This document shows positions 46,622-57,899 of a stretch of DNA of 64,000 nucleotides, one piece after another (the stretch's first letter is position 1; every line of letters begins with the position of its first letter). Position numbers and translations under genes: made by a program. The notes under the pieces are model-generated. The model was given only the letters and a program-made list of their open reading frames with translations. It searched no databases and had not been told where the DNA came from. This stretch comes from Liquorilactobacillus mali KCTC 3596 = DSM 20444. GTDB lineage: Bacteria; Bacillota; Bacilli; Lactobacillales; Lactobacillaceae. Where the stretch lies: the NCBI RefSeq assembly GCF_000260415.1, contig NZ_BACP01000002.1, positions 28,624 to 92,623 of the forward strand, written 5' to 3'.

Positions 46622-48064
46622 ATGGAACAGCGAAACTTGACCTTGTTAATGGATTTGTATGAACTAACAATGGCCAATGGCTTTTTTAAAGAGGAGCCAA
46701 GCAAGATAGGTTATTTTGACTTGTATTTCAGAAAAGTACCGGATAAAGGTGGACTTGTTATCTATGCTGGTCTGGCGCAGGTCATCAAATATTTAAAAGA
46801 GTTGAAATTCACGGATTCAGACATAGAGTATTTACAAACACTAGGGATTTTTGCACCGGAATTTTTGGAATATTTACGTACATTTGAATTCGAGTGTGAT
46901 GTATGGTCTGTTAAAGAAGGAACACCTGTTTTTCCAAATGAACCACTAATAATAGTGAGAGGTCCGCTTATTCAAACACAATTATTAGAAACAATGTTGT
47001 TAAACATCATTAACCATGAGTCACTAATTGCTACTAAGGCTAGACGGATATGTATGGTTGCTAAGGGAAGACCAGTAATGGAATTCGGGTCCCGTCGCGC
47101 TCAGGGGGCTGACGCTGCAACATTTGGAGCTCGAGCAGCCGTGATTGGTGGTTGTATTGGTACTGCAAATGTATTAAGTGCGAAGCTTTTTGGTTTGACA
47201 CCGCTAGGAACTATGGCACATAGCTGGATTCAGTCTTTTAAATCTGAACAAGCGGCTTTTGAGGCATGGTATCGGATCTATCCAAATAATTGTCTGCTAC
47301 TGGTGGATACTTATGATGTGCTAAATTCAGGGGTACCACATGCAATTGAGATTTTTAACAAATTGAAGGCTAGAGGAGTTACAGAGCACATTGGAATTAG
47401 AATTGATTCAGGTGATATCACGTTCTTGACGAAAGCGGCCAGAAAAATGTTGGATGAAGCTGGTTTTGAGAACGCAACAATCACGGTTTCAAATGCCTTG
47501 GATGAGGATGTTATTCAGAATGTCTTAGAGGAAGGGGCCGCAATTGATAGCTTTGGTGTTGGTGAGAAATTAATAACAGCGTCGTCTGATCCAGTATTAA
47601 GCGGTGTCTATAAGCTTGTTGCTACGCAAGTTGATGGCAAAATCACACCAAAAATCAAGTTGAGCAATACGATTGAGAAGACAACGATTCCCGGATTTAA
47701 AAGGCTGTATCGCTTATATAATAATAATGGCAAAGCCGTTGGAGATTTGTTAGGATTATTCGATGAAATTAGGTTAAATGAAGGTAGCGTGTACAATTCT
47801 GATCCAAATAAAACGCAACAAAAGAGGAAAATCAATAACTTTAGGTTAGATCCATTGATGACACAGATTTTCGATAAAGGTAAGTTGGTTTATCGCGAAC
47901 CTACTACGAATGAAGTTAAAGATTTTTCAAAAGCAATGACCGAATCTTTGCCAGAAGCTTGCTTACGTTTGAAAAACCCGGATTTATATAATGTTTTTTG
48001 GACGAAAGCACTGAAAATAATGAGAACAGATATGATAGAGAAATATTCAGAAATGAATTCTTAA
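46622..48064 (+). CDS. pncB: Nicotinate phosphoribosyltransferase
   Basis: Converts nicotinate and PRPP to nicotinate mononucleotide in NAD salvage. About 480 residues; the start at 46622 follows GGGAG at seven bases, and longer in-frame starts run into the repeat. Family segments: LLMDLYELTMANGFF at the start, EFGSRRAQGADAATFGAR near 158, and the substrate-loop VGEKLITASSDP near 320. Follows niaR, its likely regulator. Ends at a strong terminator. Confidence 0.94.
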   Translation: MEQRNLTLLMDLYELTMANGFFKEEPSKIGYFDLYFRKVPDKGGLVIYAGLAQVIKYLKELKFTDSDIEYLQTLGIFAPEFLEYLRTFEFECDVWSVKEGTPVFPNEPLIIVRGPLIQTQLLETMLLNIINHESLIATKARRICMVAKGRPVMEFGSRRAQGADAATFGARAAVIGGCIGTANVLSAKLFGLTPLGTMAHSWIQSFKSEQAAFEAWYRIYPNNCLLLVDTYDVLNSGVPHAIEIFNKLKARGVTEHIGIRIDSGDITFLTKAARKMLDEAGFENATITVSNALDEDVIQNVLEEGAAIDSFGVGEKLITASSDPVLSGVYKLVATQVDGKITPKIKLSNTIEKTTIPGFKRLYRLYNNNGKAVGDLLGLFDEIRLNEGSVYNSDPNKTQQKRKINNFRLDPLMTQIFDKGKLVYREPTTNEVKDFSKAMTESLPEACLRLKNPDLYNVFWTKALKIMRTDMIEKYSEMNS

Positions 48065-48101
48065 AAGTGTACGAAAGTATGTTCGATATGTTAGAATGAA
48101 T

Positions 48102-48145
48102 AGGCGTGATGGTGGACAATAAAAACCACTATCTACGCCTTTTTC
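48102..48145 (+). terminator. Terminator after pncB
   Basis: AGGCGTGATGGTGG (48102-48115) pairs with the arm ending ACGCCT (48135-48140), followed by a T run. Confidence 0.85.
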
Positions 48146-48170
48146 ATTTATTAATTAGGGGGTAGGATGA

Positions 48171-50174
48171 ATGATTGAACGACAAGACAATCATCAATTT
48201 GAACTAGTTTCTGCGTATAAGCCTACGGGCGATCAGCCTAAAGCAATTGAAGAACTCACTTCTGGAATTTTGGCAGGAGAAAAGGCTCAGATCCTTTTGG
48301 GAGCAACAGGAACAGGTAAGACATTTACGATCTCAAATGTAATAAAAAACGTTAATAAACCTACCCTTGTTTTGGCTCATAATAAAACATTAGCTGGACA
48401 ATTGTATAGTGAATTTAAGGAATTCTTTCCAAACAATGCAGTTGAATACTTTGTCAGTTACTATGATTATTATCAACCTGAAGCATATGTACCTTCAAGC
48501 GATACTTATATTGAAAAGGACTCAAGTATTAATGACGAAATTGATAAATTACGGCATTCGGCAACCAGTTCTTTGCTAGAACGAAATGATGTAATTGTTG
48601 TTGCTTCTGTCTCTTCTATCTTTGGATTAGGTGACCCTAACGAATACCAAAAGCACACATTGTCATTGCGGGTAGGACAAGAACTAGAACGAGATGCATT
48701 ATTGCGACAATTAATTGATATACAATTTGAGCGAAATGATATCGATTTTCAACGTGGAAGATTCCGGGTACACGGTGATATTGTCGAGATTTTTCCTGCT
48801 TCACGCGATGAACGAGCACTGCGTATCGAGTTTTTTGGAGATGAGATTGATCGCATTCGTGAAGTTGATGCACTTACAGGAGAAATTGTCGCAGAAAGAG
48901 AACATGTATCGATTTTTCCTGCTACCCATTTTATGACAAATGAAGATATTATGGAGAAGGCTATTGATGGAATTCAAGAAGAATTAAAGGCTCGTCTGGC
49001 CGAATTAAAAGATCAAAATAAATTATTAGAAGCGCAGCGCCTGGAGCAAAGAACAACATACGATATTGAAATGCTGCGTGAGATGGGATATTGTTCTGGC
49101 ATTGAGAATTATTCACGGCACATGGATGGGCGAAAACCTGGTGAACCGCCATACACATTGTTGGACTTTTTCCCAAAGGACTTTTTAATGGTGGTAGATG
49201 AGTCACACGTGACAATGCCACAGGTACGAGGAATGTACAATGGTGATCGTGCGCGCAAGCAGATGTTGGTTGATTACGGCTTTAGATTACCAAGTGCTAT
49301 TGATAATCGACCATTGACACTGCAAGAATTTGAAAAACATGTGAATCAGATTGTTTACATGTCGGCTACACCAGGACCCTACGAGCAAGAGCAGACAAAT
49401 AAAATTGTACAGCAAATCATTAGGCCAACAGGGTTATTGGATCCAATAATTGAAGTTAGACCGATTATGGGACAGATGGATGATTTGGTCGGTGAAATTA
49501 ACAAGCGGGTAGAACGGAATGAAAGAGTTTTTGTAACTACCTTGACTAAAAAGATGGCAGAAGATTTATCGGATTATCTTAAAGAACTACAGATTAAGGG
49601 AAAATATCTGCATTCAGATATAAAAACCTTAGAGCGTACAAAAATTGTCAGGGATCTACGGTTGGGTGTCTTTGATGTTTTGGTAGGTATCAATCTATTG
49701 CGAGAGGGTATCGATGTTCCTGAAGTTTCTTTGGTTGCAATACTGGATGCCGATAAAGAAGGCTTTCTAAGAAGTGAACGCTCATTAGTTCAGACAATTG
49801 GACGTGCTGCACGAAACGAGAACGGACGAGTTATCATGTATGCTGATAAAATTACGGATTCAATGCAGGCAGCAATTGATAAAACCCAAAGAAGACGTAC
49901 CATTCAGGAGAAGTATAATGAAGAACATCATATTACTCCAAAGACTATCAAGAAAAAGGTTCGCGATTTGATTTCAATTACCAAGCCTGCAGAAGGCGGT
50001 AAGAAGAAGCAATCATTTACAGAACTTGAATTTTATGATATGGAAAAAGAAGACCAAAAAGAGATGCTGGCTAAATTAGAAGAACAGATGAGATCCGCAG
50101 CTAAGCAGCTTGATTTTGAACAAGCTGCGACATTGAGAGATACCATTATTGAATTAAAGGCTCGCATAAAATAG
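48171..50174 (+). CDS. uvrB: Excinuclease ABC subunit B
   Basis: Damage-verifying subunit of nucleotide excision repair. 667 residues: Walker A GATGTGKT near residue 42, the beta-hairpin region [16 protein letters not shown] near 95, DEXD-type DESHVT near 342, helicase motifs in [12 protein letters not shown] near 545, and a C-terminal UVR domain (about 625-660) that binds UvrC. GGGGGTAGG lies upstream. Forms the conserved uvrB-uvrA operon, 16 bases apart. Confidence 0.97.
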   Translation: MIERQDNHQFELVSAYKPTGDQPKAIEELTSGILAGEKAQILLGATGTGKTFTISNVIKNVNKPTLVLAHNKTLAGQLYSEFKEFFPNNAVEYFVSYYDYYQPEAYVPSSDTYIEKDSSINDEIDKLRHSATSSLLERNDVIVVASVSSIFGLGDPNEYQKHTLSLRVGQELERDALLRQLIDIQFERNDIDFQRGRFRVHGDIVEIFPASRDERALRIEFFGDEIDRIREVDALTGEIVAEREHVSIFPATHFMTNEDIMEKAIDGIQEELKARLAELKDQNKLLEAQRLEQRTTYDIEMLREMGYCSGIENYSRHMDGRKPGEPPYTLLDFFPKDFLMVVDESHVTMPQVRGMYNGDRARKQMLVDYGFRLPSAIDNRPLTLQEFEKHVNQIVYMSATPGPYEQEQTNKIVQQIIRPTGLLDPIIEVRPIMGQMDDLVGEINKRVERNERVFVTTLTKKMAEDLSDYLKELQIKGKYLHSDIKTLERTKIVRDLRLGVFDVLVGINLLREGIDVPEVSLVAILDADKEGFLRSERSLVQTIGRAARNENGRVIMYADKITDSMQAAIDKTQRRRTIQEKYNEEHHITPKTIKKKVRDLISITKPAEGGKKKQSFTELEFYDMEKEDQKEMLAKLEEQMRSAAKQLDFEQAATLRDTIIELKARIK

Positions 50175-50190
50175 AAAAGGGGATAATACT

Positions 50191-53025
50191 TTGGCACAAA
50201 ATAAGATTGTTATTCACGGTGCGAGAGCCCACAATCTGAAGAATATTGATGTGACAATTCCTAAGGACAAGCTGGTTGTTATTACAGGATTATCTGGTTC
50301 AGGGAAAAGTTCACTTGCATTTGATACATTATATGCTGAGGGACAAAGACGATACGTTGAGAGTCTGTCTGCCTACGCTCGTCAGTTTTTGGGGCAAATG
50401 GATAAACCAGATGTTGATTCAATTGATGGTTTATCACCTGCAATTTCAATTGATCAAAAAACAACTTCAAAGAATCCTCGTTCAACGGTAGGAACTGTAA
50501 CAGAAATTAACGATTATCTGCGTCTTTTGTGGGCACGTGTCGGGACACCGTATTGCCCAAATGATGGTCATGAGATTACAAGTCAATCCCCAGAGCAAAT
50601 GGTAGATAAGATATTATCACTGCCTGAAAGAACAAAAGTACAGATTTTGTCACCGATCATTCGTGAAAAAAAGGGACAGCATAAAAAAATATTTGAGAAG
50701 ATTAAGCGTGATGGTTTCGTAAGGGTTCGTGTTGATGGGGAGATCTTGGATATCGGTGATAAGATCGAACTTGACAAGAACAAAAAACACACTATCGAAG
50801 TGGTTGTAGATCGTGTAATTGTTAAGGATGGAATTAGGTCGCGACTATTCGATTCTTTCGAGGCAGCGCTGCGCTTGTCAGATGGTTATGCCAGTGCTGA
50901 CATTGGTGACAGTAAGCTACTGCAGTTCTCCGAAAACTTTGCGTGTCCTTACTGTGGCTTTACTATTGGAGAATTAGAGCCAAGATTGTTTTCATTTAAT
51001 GCTCCTTTTGGTGCTTGTCCAGAATGTGATGGCCTGGGAGTGAAACTTGAGGTAGATCTTGATTTAGTAATTCCAGATAGTTCAAAAACACTTAGAGAAG
51101 GTGCAATTGAGCCCTGGAACCCGATAAGTTCACAATATTATCCAATGATGCTGGAACAAATGTGTCAGGCATTTAACATTGAGATGGATGTACCATTTAA
51201 CAAGCTTCCTAAAAAGGATCAAGAAACTGTATTATATGGAGCAGGTGAGAAAACTTTTCATTTTCATTATGAAAATGATTTTGGAGGAGTTAGGGATGTT
51301 GATGCTAAGTTTGAAGGTGTCATTCCGAATATCGATCGCCGTTATCACGAAACAAATAGTGATTTTACGAGAGATGTGATGCGTAAATATATGACAAGTT
51401 TGACTTGTCAGGCTTGTCAAGGATATCGTTTAAATCGAAAGGCACTTGCTGTACAGATCAATGGGAAACATATCGGACAAGTGTCTGAATACAACATTGG
51501 AGCAGCACTAGACTTTTTCAAAAATTTAGAATTTAGTGAGCAAGATAGCGCAATTGCTAAGCCAATTTTAAAAGAAATTAAGGACCGCCTAACTTTCTTG
51601 ATCAACGTGGGTCTTGCATATTTGACGCTTAGTCGCTCGGCTCGTACGCTTTCTGGTGGTGAGGCTCAGCGAATCAGGTTGGCGACGCAGATTGGTTCAA
51701 ATTTATCAGGTGTTTTGTATATTCTTGATGAACCTTCAATCGGTTTGCATCAAAGAGATAATGACCGCTTAATTGATTCGTTGAAGAAAATGAGAGATTT
51801 AGGGAACACACTAATAGTTGTTGAGCATGATGAAGACACAATGAGGGCTGCAGATTATCTGATTGATATTGGTCCAGGTGCGGGCAGCAATGGTGGACAA
51901 GTGATGGCAGCAGGCACACCAAAGCAGGTTGCTAGATCTGCTAAATCATTGACCGGCCAGTATTTGTCAGGTAAAAAACATATTCCGGTGCCGAAGCAAA
52001 GGCGTGTAGGCAACGGGAAAAAGATTACGATAAAGGGTGCTAGTGAAAATAATTTAAAAAATATTGACGTTGATTTTCCATTAGGTACTTTTATCGCTGT
52101 TACAGGTGTATCTGGTTCTGGTAAGTCAACACTAGTTAACATGATTTTAAAAAGAGCTTTGGCGCAGAAACTAAATAACAACTCTGAAAAACCAGGTAAA
52201 TATAACGAAATTATTGGGACAGAGGCTCTCGAAAAAGTTATCAATATTGATCAAAGCCCAATTGGCAGAACGCCGCGTAGTAATCCTGCTACTTATACAA
52301 GTGTCTTTGATGATGTTCGTGGTTTGTTTGCACAAACAAATGCTGCTAAAGTTCACGGCTACAGCAAGGGACGATTTAGTTTTAATGTCAAGGGTGGACG
52401 CTGCGAGGCTTGCAAGGGTGATGGAATCATCAAAATTGAAATGAATTTCTTGCCTGATGTGTACGTTCCATGCGAGGTTTGTCATGGAGCACGCTATAAT
52501 TCTGAAACGCTTGAGGTCGAATATAAGGGCAAAAATATTGCACAAGTATTGGATATGACGGTTGAAGAAGCTCTTGAGTTCTTTAGTGCGATCCCCAAAA
52601 TCAAAAGAAAATTACAGACAATTGTTGATGTTGGACTGGGTTATGTTAAATTAGGACAACCAGCGACGACTTTATCCGGAGGCGAGGCGCAGAGGATGAA
52701 GCTTGCATCGGAGCTGCATCGTAAGTCGGATGGCAAGACATTCTATATTTTGGACGAACCGACTACTGGTTTACATACCGATGATATTAAGAACTTGTTG
52801 CGTGTCTTAGTACGCCTGGTAAATTCAGGAAATACTGTTCTAGTAATTGAGCATAATTTGGATGTTATAAAAACAGCGGATTACCTAATAGATCTTGGAC
52901 CTGAAGGCGGCGAAGGCGGTGGTACAATTATTGGTACCGGTACACCTGAGAAACTCGCAGAGAATCCTGCAAGTTACACAGGTAAATATCTTAAAATGGT
53001 ATTAAACAGATACAACGACCAATAG
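50191..53025 (+). CDS. uvrA: Excinuclease ABC subunit A
   Basis: Damage-recognition ATPase. 944 residues, two ABC modules: Walker [10 protein letters not shown] near residue 32 and GVSGSGKST near 640, ABC signatures LSGGEAQR near 488 and LSGGEAQRM near 830, and DEPS/DEPT Walker B motifs. Zinc fingers CPYC...CPEC and CEAC...CEVC are present. TTG start eight bases after AAAGGGG. Confidence 0.97.
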   Translation: MAQNKIVIHGARAHNLKNIDVTIPKDKLVVITGLSGSGKSSLAFDTLYAEGQRRYVESLSAYARQFLGQMDKPDVDSIDGLSPAISIDQKTTSKNPRSTVGTVTEINDYLRLLWARVGTPYCPNDGHEITSQSPEQMVDKILSLPERTKVQILSPIIREKKGQHKKIFEKIKRDGFVRVRVDGEILDIGDKIELDKNKKHTIEVVVDRVIVKDGIRSRLFDSFEAALRLSDGYASADIGDSKLLQFSENFACPYCGFTIGELEPRLFSFNAPFGACPECDGLGVKLEVDLDLVIPDSSKTLREGAIEPWNPISSQYYPMMLEQMCQAFNIEMDVPFNKLPKKDQETVLYGAGEKTFHFHYENDFGGVRDVDAKFEGVIPNIDRRYHETNSDFTRDVMRKYMTSLTCQACQGYRLNRKALAVQINGKHIGQVSEYNIGAALDFFKNLEFSEQDSAIAKPILKEIKDRLTFLINVGLAYLTLSRSARTLSGGEAQRIRLATQIGSNLSGVLYILDEPSIGLHQRDNDRLIDSLKKMRDLGNTLIVVEHDEDTMRAADYLIDIGPGAGSNGGQVMAAGTPKQVARSAKSLTGQYLSGKKHIPVPKQRRVGNGKKITIKGASENNLKNIDVDFPLGTFIAVTGVSGSGKSTLVNMILKRALAQKLNNNSEKPGKYNEIIGTEALEKVINIDQSPIGRTPRSNPATYTSVFDDVRGLFAQTNAAKVHGYSKGRFSFNVKGGRCEACKGDGIIKIEMNFLPDVYVPCEVCHGARYNSETLEVEYKGKNIAQVLDMTVEEALEFFSAIPKIKRKLQTIVDVGLGYVKLGQPATTLSGGEAQRMKLASELHRKSDGKTFYILDEPTTGLHTDDIKNLLRVLVRLVNSGNTVLVIEHNLDVIKTADYLIDLGPEGGEGGGTIIGTGTPEKLAENPASYTGKYLKMVLNRYNDQ

Positions 53026-53092
53026 GTATTGATTTTTACTAACAAAATGCTAGAGTTAAAGTGTAATCATAATTAGATTGGAGTGTTTAATG

Positions 53093-53563
53093 ATGGCAAA
53101 AGTTGAAAGCTTTACGCTAGATCATACAGCTGTTAAGGCACCTTACGTGCGCTTAATTACAGTTGAAGAAGGCAAGAAAGGTGATAAGATTTCAAATTAT
53201 GACTTGCGCTTGGTACAACCAAATGAAAATGCTATTCCAACTGCAGGATTGCATACAATAGAGCATATGTTAGCAGGATATTTGCGCGATCGTATGGATG
53301 GTGTGATTGATTGTTCCCCATTTGGATGCCGGACAGGTTTTCATCTTATTGTTTGGGGTGAACAAGACACAGCAGATGTTGCAAGAGCGTTGAAGGGCTC
53401 ACTTGCACAGATTGTTGACTCTACTTGGGATGATGTTCAAGGTACTGATATCACTAGTTGTGGCAACTATCGTGACCATTCACTTTTTTCTGCTAAAGAA
53501 TGGTGTAAGAAAATTCTTGCTGAAGGTATTTCATCAGATGCTTTTGAGCGCAAGGTGGTTTAG
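53093..53563 (+). CDS. luxS: S-ribosylhomocysteine lyase LuxS
   Basis: Splits S-ribosylhomocysteine into homocysteine and DPD, precursor of AI-2. About 156 residues. The metal-binding HTIEH motif is at residues 54-58, with a catalytic-type Cys in GCRTGFH (near 79) and zinc Cys in [10 protein letters not shown] (123). GGAG lies nine bases upstream. It is a single-gene unit between uvrA and rapZ, not next to pfs; metabolic recycling and signalling cannot be told apart here. Confidence 0.96.
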   Translation: MAKVESFTLDHTAVKAPYVRLITVEEGKKGDKISNYDLRLVQPNENAIPTAGLHTIEHMLAGYLRDRMDGVIDCSPFGCRTGFHLIVWGEQDTADVARALKGSLAQIVDSTWDDVQGTDITSCGNYRDHSLFSAKEWCKKILAEGISSDAFERKVV

Positions 53564-53586
53564 TTTAAGAATATAAAGTTGAAAAG

Positions 53587-53629
53587 CAGACGGTAACAGA
53601 TTGTTGAATTTGTTGCTGTCTGTTTTTTT
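53587..53629 (+). terminator. Terminator after luxS
   Basis: CAGACGGTAACA (53587-53598) pairs with TGTTGCTGTCTG (53611-53622), followed by eight Ts. Confidence 0.88.
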
Positions 53630-53676
53630 AAGATGAATGTTTAGCAAGCAAGTAGAATTGATAAAAAGTCGCTATG

Positions 53677-53697
53677 ACATACCCGGTATGTTATAAT
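53677..53697 (+). promoter_or_regulatory. Perfect inverted repeat fused to the -10 of the rapZ promoter
   Basis: ACATACC-C-GGTATGT (53677-53691) runs directly into TATAAT (53692-53697), in the only promoter-like region before rapZ. No good -35 is seen at 17 bases. Its placement suits an operator, but I do not recognise the regulator. Confidence 0.5.
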
Positions 53698-53729
53698 GGC
53701 GAAAGGTTAATTAATGGAGGTTTGGATGA

Positions 53730-54614
53730 ATGAAAGAGCCATTAAAACTTGTTGTAATAACTGGGATGAGCGGTGCCGGTAAGACTGTAGCGGTACAAAG
53801 TTTTGAAGATTTAGGATACTTTTGTATCGATAATATGCCTCCCTCTTTATTACCTAAGTTCTGGGAGTTAGTTCGTGAATCAGGTAAAATTAATAAAGTT
53901 GCACTTGTGATTGATTTAAGATCACGAGCATTTTATGATGAGATAATTGAGTTATTAAGAAACTTGGGCAGTGACAATGCCATAGACACAAAGATTCTTT
54001 TTTTGGATGCGTCTGACGAAGAGTTGGTTGCACGGTATAAGGAAACGAGACGTTCTCATCCACTTGCTATGGAAGGTAGATTGATGGATGGAATCAATCT
54101 TGAAAGAGATCTTCTACGAGATATGCGGATGAAGGCTCAACTTGTGGTAGATACTAGTAAGCTTACACCTAGACAACTGCGTGAAGAAATCTTCCATAAT
54201 TTTGAAACTAGTTCGGAAACAGCTTTTCATATCGAAATTATGTCATTCGGATTTAAATATGGCGTACCCATAGATGCAGATATTGTTATGGATGTGAGAT
54301 TCCTACCAAATCCATATTACATTGATGCTTTAAAGAAAAAGACAGGGCTTGATAAAGATGTCTACGATTATGTAATGAGTTCAGATAAAACGGAAGTATT
54401 TTATACGCAATTTATTACGTTGCTTCATACAATCATTCCTGGTTACAAAGATGAAGGAAAAACAAGTTTGACAGTTGCAATTGGATGTACAGGTGGGCAA
54501 CATCGCTCAGTAGCTTTATCAAAAAGAATTGGAGAAGAGTTGGAGAAAAGCTATCCTGTGAGAATCTCACATCGCGATATTGCACGGCGGAAGGAGACAG
54601 TCAATCGCTCATGA
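53730..54614 (+). CDS. rapZ: RNase adapter/nucleotide-binding protein RapZ (YvcJ)
   Basis: P-loop NTPase of 294 residues; in E. coli it controls GlmS through small RNAs, in B. subtilis (YvcJ) its job is less clear. Walker A GMSGAGKT is at residues 12-19, with the C-terminal domain signature [10 protein letters not shown] near 250. The ATG at 53730 follows GGAGG at nine bases. Its stop overlaps the yvcK start (ATGA), the conserved rapZ-yvcK-whiA operon. Confidence 0.94.
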   Translation: MKEPLKLVVITGMSGAGKTVAVQSFEDLGYFCIDNMPPSLLPKFWELVRESGKINKVALVIDLRSRAFYDEIIELLRNLGSDNAIDTKILFLDASDEELVARYKETRRSHPLAMEGRLMDGINLERDLLRDMRMKAQLVVDTSKLTPRQLREEIFHNFETSSETAFHIEIMSFGFKYGVPIDADIVMDVRFLPNPYYIDALKKKTGLDKDVYDYVMSSDKTEVFYTQFITLLHTIIPGYKDEGKTSLTVAIGCTGGQHRSVALSKRIGEELEKSYPVRISHRDIARRKETVNRS

Positions 54615-55630
54615 CGAAACACTTATTAAGAAAACAGCGTCCAAGTATTGTTGTTATTGGTGGTGGAACTGGTCTTCCAGTAATTTTAAAAGCTTTAAGA
54701 AGAAAAAATGCAGATATCACTGCAGTTGTAACGGTGGCTGATGATGGTGGATCATCTGGTATTATTAGGGATTATATTAATGTAGTTCCTCCTGGCGATA
54801 TACGTAATGTTTTAGTAGCCTTGTCTGATCTACCCGAAATCTATAAGAATATTTTTCAGTATAGGTTTGATTCTAAGGATCAATTTTTTTCAGGACACGC
54901 AATTGGTAACTTGATAATTGCTGCGTTATCAGAAATGAATGATAGTGGGATTTTTAATGCTGTCCAAGAACTCACAAGTTTGATGAAGGTAGAAGGACAT
55001 GTTTATCCTGCATCAAATTATCCTTTAGTTCTTAATGCAAGGTTTAAAGACGGTTCGATAATATCTGGAGAATCGGAAATCTCAGCCGCAGGAAAAACAA
55101 TTGATAAAGTTTGGGTTTCTAGATCAAATGATGAGCTCCCAGAAGCGGTTCCTGAAGTAATCGACGCTATAATGGATGCAGATCAAATTGTTTTGGGACC
55201 AGGTAGCCTATTTACCAGTATTTTGCCAAATCTAATGATTTCAAATGTTGGTAAGGCTGTGTGCAAAACAAATGCAGAGGTAATTTATATCTGCAATATT
55301 ATGACACAAAAAGGTGAAACGGAGCATTTTACAGATGCAGATCATGTGCGCGTTTTACATCGACATTTAGGAATGAATTTTATTGATACGGTTCTTGTCA
55401 ATACAGAGCCTGTACCAAATGATTATATGGATCAACAAAGATATGATGAATACCTATATCAGGTCAAGCATGATTTTAATGGATTGCGAGATTTAGGGTG
55501 CAGAGTAGTTTCCAATAACTTTTTGGAACTCAGGAATCATGGTGTCTTCCATAATGGCAGTCAGGTCGTTGATGAATTGCTTGGTTTAACGAGTCGTCCG
55601 TTGTCTTGGATGGATAGCGAGTTGAATTAG
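54611..55630 (+). CDS. yvcK: YvcK/GlmR family protein (CofD-like, UDP-sugar binding)
   Basis: Needed for cell-wall precursor supply on gluconeogenic carbon sources in Bacillus (GlmR, GlmS activator). 339 residues with a CofD-like fold: [17 protein letters not shown] near residue 15, [15 protein letters not shown] near 45, and the [14 protein letters not shown] loop near 210. The start overlaps the rapZ stop by four bases. Confidence 0.95.
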   Translation: MTKHLLRKQRPSIVVIGGGTGLPVILKALRRKNADITAVVTVADDGGSSGIIRDYINVVPPGDIRNVLVALSDLPEIYKNIFQYRFDSKDQFFSGHAIGNLIIAALSEMNDSGIFNAVQELTSLMKVEGHVYPASNYPLVLNARFKDGSIISGESEISAAGKTIDKVWVSRSNDELPEAVPEVIDAIMDADQIVLGPGSLFTSILPNLMISNVGKAVCKTNAEVIYICNIMTQKGETEHFTDADHVRVLHRHLGMNFIDTVLVNTEPVPNDYMDQQRYDEYLYQVKHDFNGLRDLGCRVVSNNFLELRNHGVFHNGSQVVDELLGLTSRPLSWMDSELN

Positions 55631-55653
55631 AAAGTATAGAAGGGGGTGGTTGC

Positions 55654-56598
55654 GTGTCTTATGCTAGTGATGTAAAGAAGGAACTAACCACACTTGAGGT
55701 TCACTTTGGAAATGCAAAGGCTGAATTAATGGCGTTAATTCGAATGAATGGCTCTCTAAGTCTCGTAGACCATCATTTTGTATTAAATGTTCAAACTGAG
55801 AACCCAGCTATTGCGCGTCGAATATACCAGCTTCTGAAAAAGTTTTATGATGTTGAAAGTGAATTATTAGTAAGAAGAAAAATGAAGCTAAAGAAAAATA
55901 ATTTATATATTGTTCGTTTGAAAACGGGTAGCGAACAAGTATTGAGAGATCTTGATATACTTGACGGCTTTCAGTTGAAAACGGGTGTCCCCCTTGATTT
56001 TTTAGAAGACGATGCAAAAGTTAGGTCATACTTAAGAGGTGCTTTTTTAGCAGCAGGTTCGGTTAATAACCCAGAAACAAGTCGCTATCATTTGGAGGTT
56101 TATTCACTATATGAAGAACAAAATGATGTGATTTGCGATTTAATGAATCGTTATGGATTAAATGCACGAAAAACCGAAAGACGCAGCGGCTATATCACTT
56201 ACTTGAAAGAAGCGGAGAAAATTGCCGATTTCTTATCACTAATTGGTGCTACGAGTGCAATGCTCAAGTTTGAGGACATTAGAATTGTGCGTGATATGCG
56301 TAATTCTGTCAATCGAATTGTTAATTGTGAGAATGCCAATATGAATAAAGTTGCTGATGCAGCAAAACATCAAATTGAGAACATTGAATTTATTGATACT
56401 AATTATGGGATTAACAAGTTGCCGCCTAAAATTCAAGATATCGCCCGTGCAAGACTAGCACATCCAGAAGTCAGTTTAAAAGAATTGGGTGATTTAGTTG
56501 AGAACGGTCCAATTTCTAAATCAGGGGTTAATCATCGATTACGGAAAATAAATGAAATAGCTGATCGATTAAGGAATGGTAATGAAATATTAAATTAG
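55654..56598 (+). CDS. whiA: Sporulation-type regulator WhiA
   Basis: DNA-binding protein with LAGLIDADG-like and helix-turn-helix domains; in B. subtilis it affects chromosome segregation and division, not sporulation. 314 residues: the N-terminal domain (about 1-80), the LAGLIDADG-like part with [13 protein letters not shown] near 125, and a C-terminal HTH near 255-300 ([25 protein letters not shown]). GTG start after AGGGGGTGG. End of the rapZ operon. Confidence 0.96.
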   Translation: MSYASDVKKELTTLEVHFGNAKAELMALIRMNGSLSLVDHHFVLNVQTENPAIARRIYQLLKKFYDVESELLVRRKMKLKKNNLYIVRLKTGSEQVLRDLDILDGFQLKTGVPLDFLEDDAKVRSYLRGAFLAAGSVNNPETSRYHLEVYSLYEEQNDVICDLMNRYGLNARKTERRSGYITYLKEAEKIADFLSLIGATSAMLKFEDIRIVRDMRNSVNRIVNCENANMNKVADAAKHQIENIEFIDTNYGINKLPPKIQDIARARLAHPEVSLKELGDLVENGPISKSGVNHRLRKINEIADRLRNGNEILN

Positions 56599-56700
56599 CA
56601 AAAATATAATGTTGGTCTATAGATTTTGAATGTTAACTACAAGGGTTTTTGTAGTTTAACAAAACTATAAACGACATAGTCAAAGTAGCACATGAATGAT

Positions 56701-56750
56701 AAAAAATAGGGCTAAGTCAAAAGTTAAATTTCGACCCAGTCCTATTTTTT
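56701..56750. terminator. Bidirectional hairpin between whiA and clpP, related to the dispersed-repeat hairpin
   Basis: AAAAAATAGGGCTAAGTC and its complementary arm ending AGTCCTATTTTTT form a stem with A and T runs on both sides, so it can stop whiA (plus) and clpP (minus) transcripts. The GGGCTAAGTCAAAAG core resembles the hairpin end of the dispersed repeats, but the adjoining body is not clearly present. Confidence 0.85.
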
Positions 56751-56751
56751 A

Positions 56752-57345
56752 CTATTTGAGATTCTTTTTGTTTTCCATGATTCCGTCAATCAAACCATAA
56801 TCAACAGCTTGTTGAGCAGTCATAAAGTTATCACGTTCAGTGTCACGATTAATCGTCTTAATATCTTGACCAGAACCATCTGCTAAAATCTTGTTGATTA
56901 ATTTCCGAGTCTTCAAGATATGTTCAGCAGCAATATTAATATCGGTTGCCTGACCTTGCGCTCCACCAAGTGGCTGGTGAATCATAATTTCTGAGTTAGG
57001 CAATGCAAAACGTTTGCCCTTTGTTCCAGCAGTCGAAAGGACACTTGCCATAGAAGCAGCCATGCCCATAACGATAGTTTGAACATCTGCTTTAACGAAG
57101 TTCATCGTATCGTAGATTGCCAACCCAGCAGATACGCTACCACCTGGTGAGTTAATATAAATGTAAATATCTTTTTCTGAATCTTGTGCATCCAAGAATA
57201 GCAATTGTGCAATGATGGCATTGGCCATATCATCATTAACTTCTCCAGAAAGCATGACAATGCGATCTTTTAAAAGTCTTGAATAAATATCATATGCACG
57301 TTCGCCTTGTGCTGATTGTTCAATAACAGTAGGTACTAAATTCAT
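56752..57345 (-). CDS. clpP: ATP-dependent Clp protease proteolytic subunit
   Basis: Tetradecameric serine peptidase working with Clp ATPases. 197 residues; catalytic Ser98 in GMAASMAS, His123 in MIHQPLGG, and the third residue (Asp) in the [10 protein letters not shown] region near 172. AGGGGG lies just upstream of the ATG. A CtsR operator sits about 80 bases upstream, so it is probably heat-induced. It converges on whiA. Confidence 0.97.
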   Translation of the reverse strand: MNLVPTVIEQSAQGERAYDIYSRLLKDRIVMLSGEVNDDMANAIIAQLLFLDAQDSEKDIYIYINSPGGSVSAGLAIYDTMNFVKADVQTIVMGMAASMASVLSTAGTKGKRFALPNSEIMIHQPLGGAQGQATDINIAAEHILKTRKLINKILADGSGQDIKTINRDTERDNFMTAQQAVDYGLIDGIMENKKNLK

Positions 57346-57424
57346 TGAACGACGACCCCCTCAAACTATAATTTAACATTTTAAGTGTAGCACTCAAACG
57401 TTTGTATTGCTAGTTTAACCTAAT

Positions 57425-57441
57425 GGTCAAAAAAGGTCAAA
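57425..57441 (-). promoter_or_regulatory. CtsR operator upstream of clpP
   Basis: GGTCAAAAAAGGTCAAA read on the plus strand matches the CtsR tandem heptad GGTCAAA-NAN-GGTCAAA exactly. CtsR represses clp genes until heat stress. Confidence 0.92.
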
Positions 57442-57569
57442 TAGAAAGACAGATATTTAAACAACTAACATTATTTTTCAATAATAATAAACTATTAAGC
57501 AGCAAAAAAGAACAGTTTCATAAGAAAGTAAAAGATGAAATTTGATTCAGAATCAAATAATTGATAGGG

Positions 57570-57609
57570 TAAAAAAAGAGTCATGTCACAGTAACTCTCT
57601 GGCATGGCT
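57570..57609 (-). terminator. Minus-strand terminator, 290 bases past the integrase
   Basis: On the minus strand, AGCCATGCCA pairs with TGACATGACT (plus-strand 57579-57609) through G-U pairs, followed by CTTTTTTT. The only minus-strand gene reading toward it in the window is the integrase, 290 bases away. Confidence 0.7.
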
Positions 57610-57899
57610 TCTTCAGTAGGTTTATATAGATTTTAATAAATTAAGGTTCGCGATTGGGCAGCTAATTACTTGTGGCAAAGTGGTAACTTTATGAGTAATT
57701 CAAGGCAATGCCAAGTTTTAGCAATCTATTTCAGATACTTCCTTATTCTCTAAATAGTTGTTTTGTAAGCGGTAAACACTTATAATCACCAATAGATAAT
57801 ATGCGCCACGTGGGTTTTGTACCCTCAGTATTTAAATTGCTGTTATATAAGCAATTTTATATCTTTTTTGCATGTTGTGACTCATTATTGACTCACTTT
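57610..57899. other. Gene-free junction between chromosome and island; likely holds the attachment site
   Basis: No reading frame or tRNA gene seen. A weak, degenerate resemblance to the dispersed-repeat body occurs around 57640-57730, and a small palindrome GTGGGTTTTGTACCCTC is near 57813. Because the integrase is the terminal gene, attL should lie here. It cannot be delimited without the other end of the island. Confidence 0.4.

Noticed and set aside
51855..52545. Two minus-strand frames of 124-129 residues inside uvrA
   Set aside because: Overlap each other and the highly conserved uvrA; no start signals.
57766..57780. cre-like site TGTAAGCGGTAAACA near the island junction
   Set aside because: One extra base breaks the CcpA consensus, and no target gene is nearby.
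57785..57840. Possible tRNA fragment around GTGGGTTTTGTACCCTC as an att site
   Set aside because: No T-loop GTTCRA or acceptor pairing; only a short palindrome.
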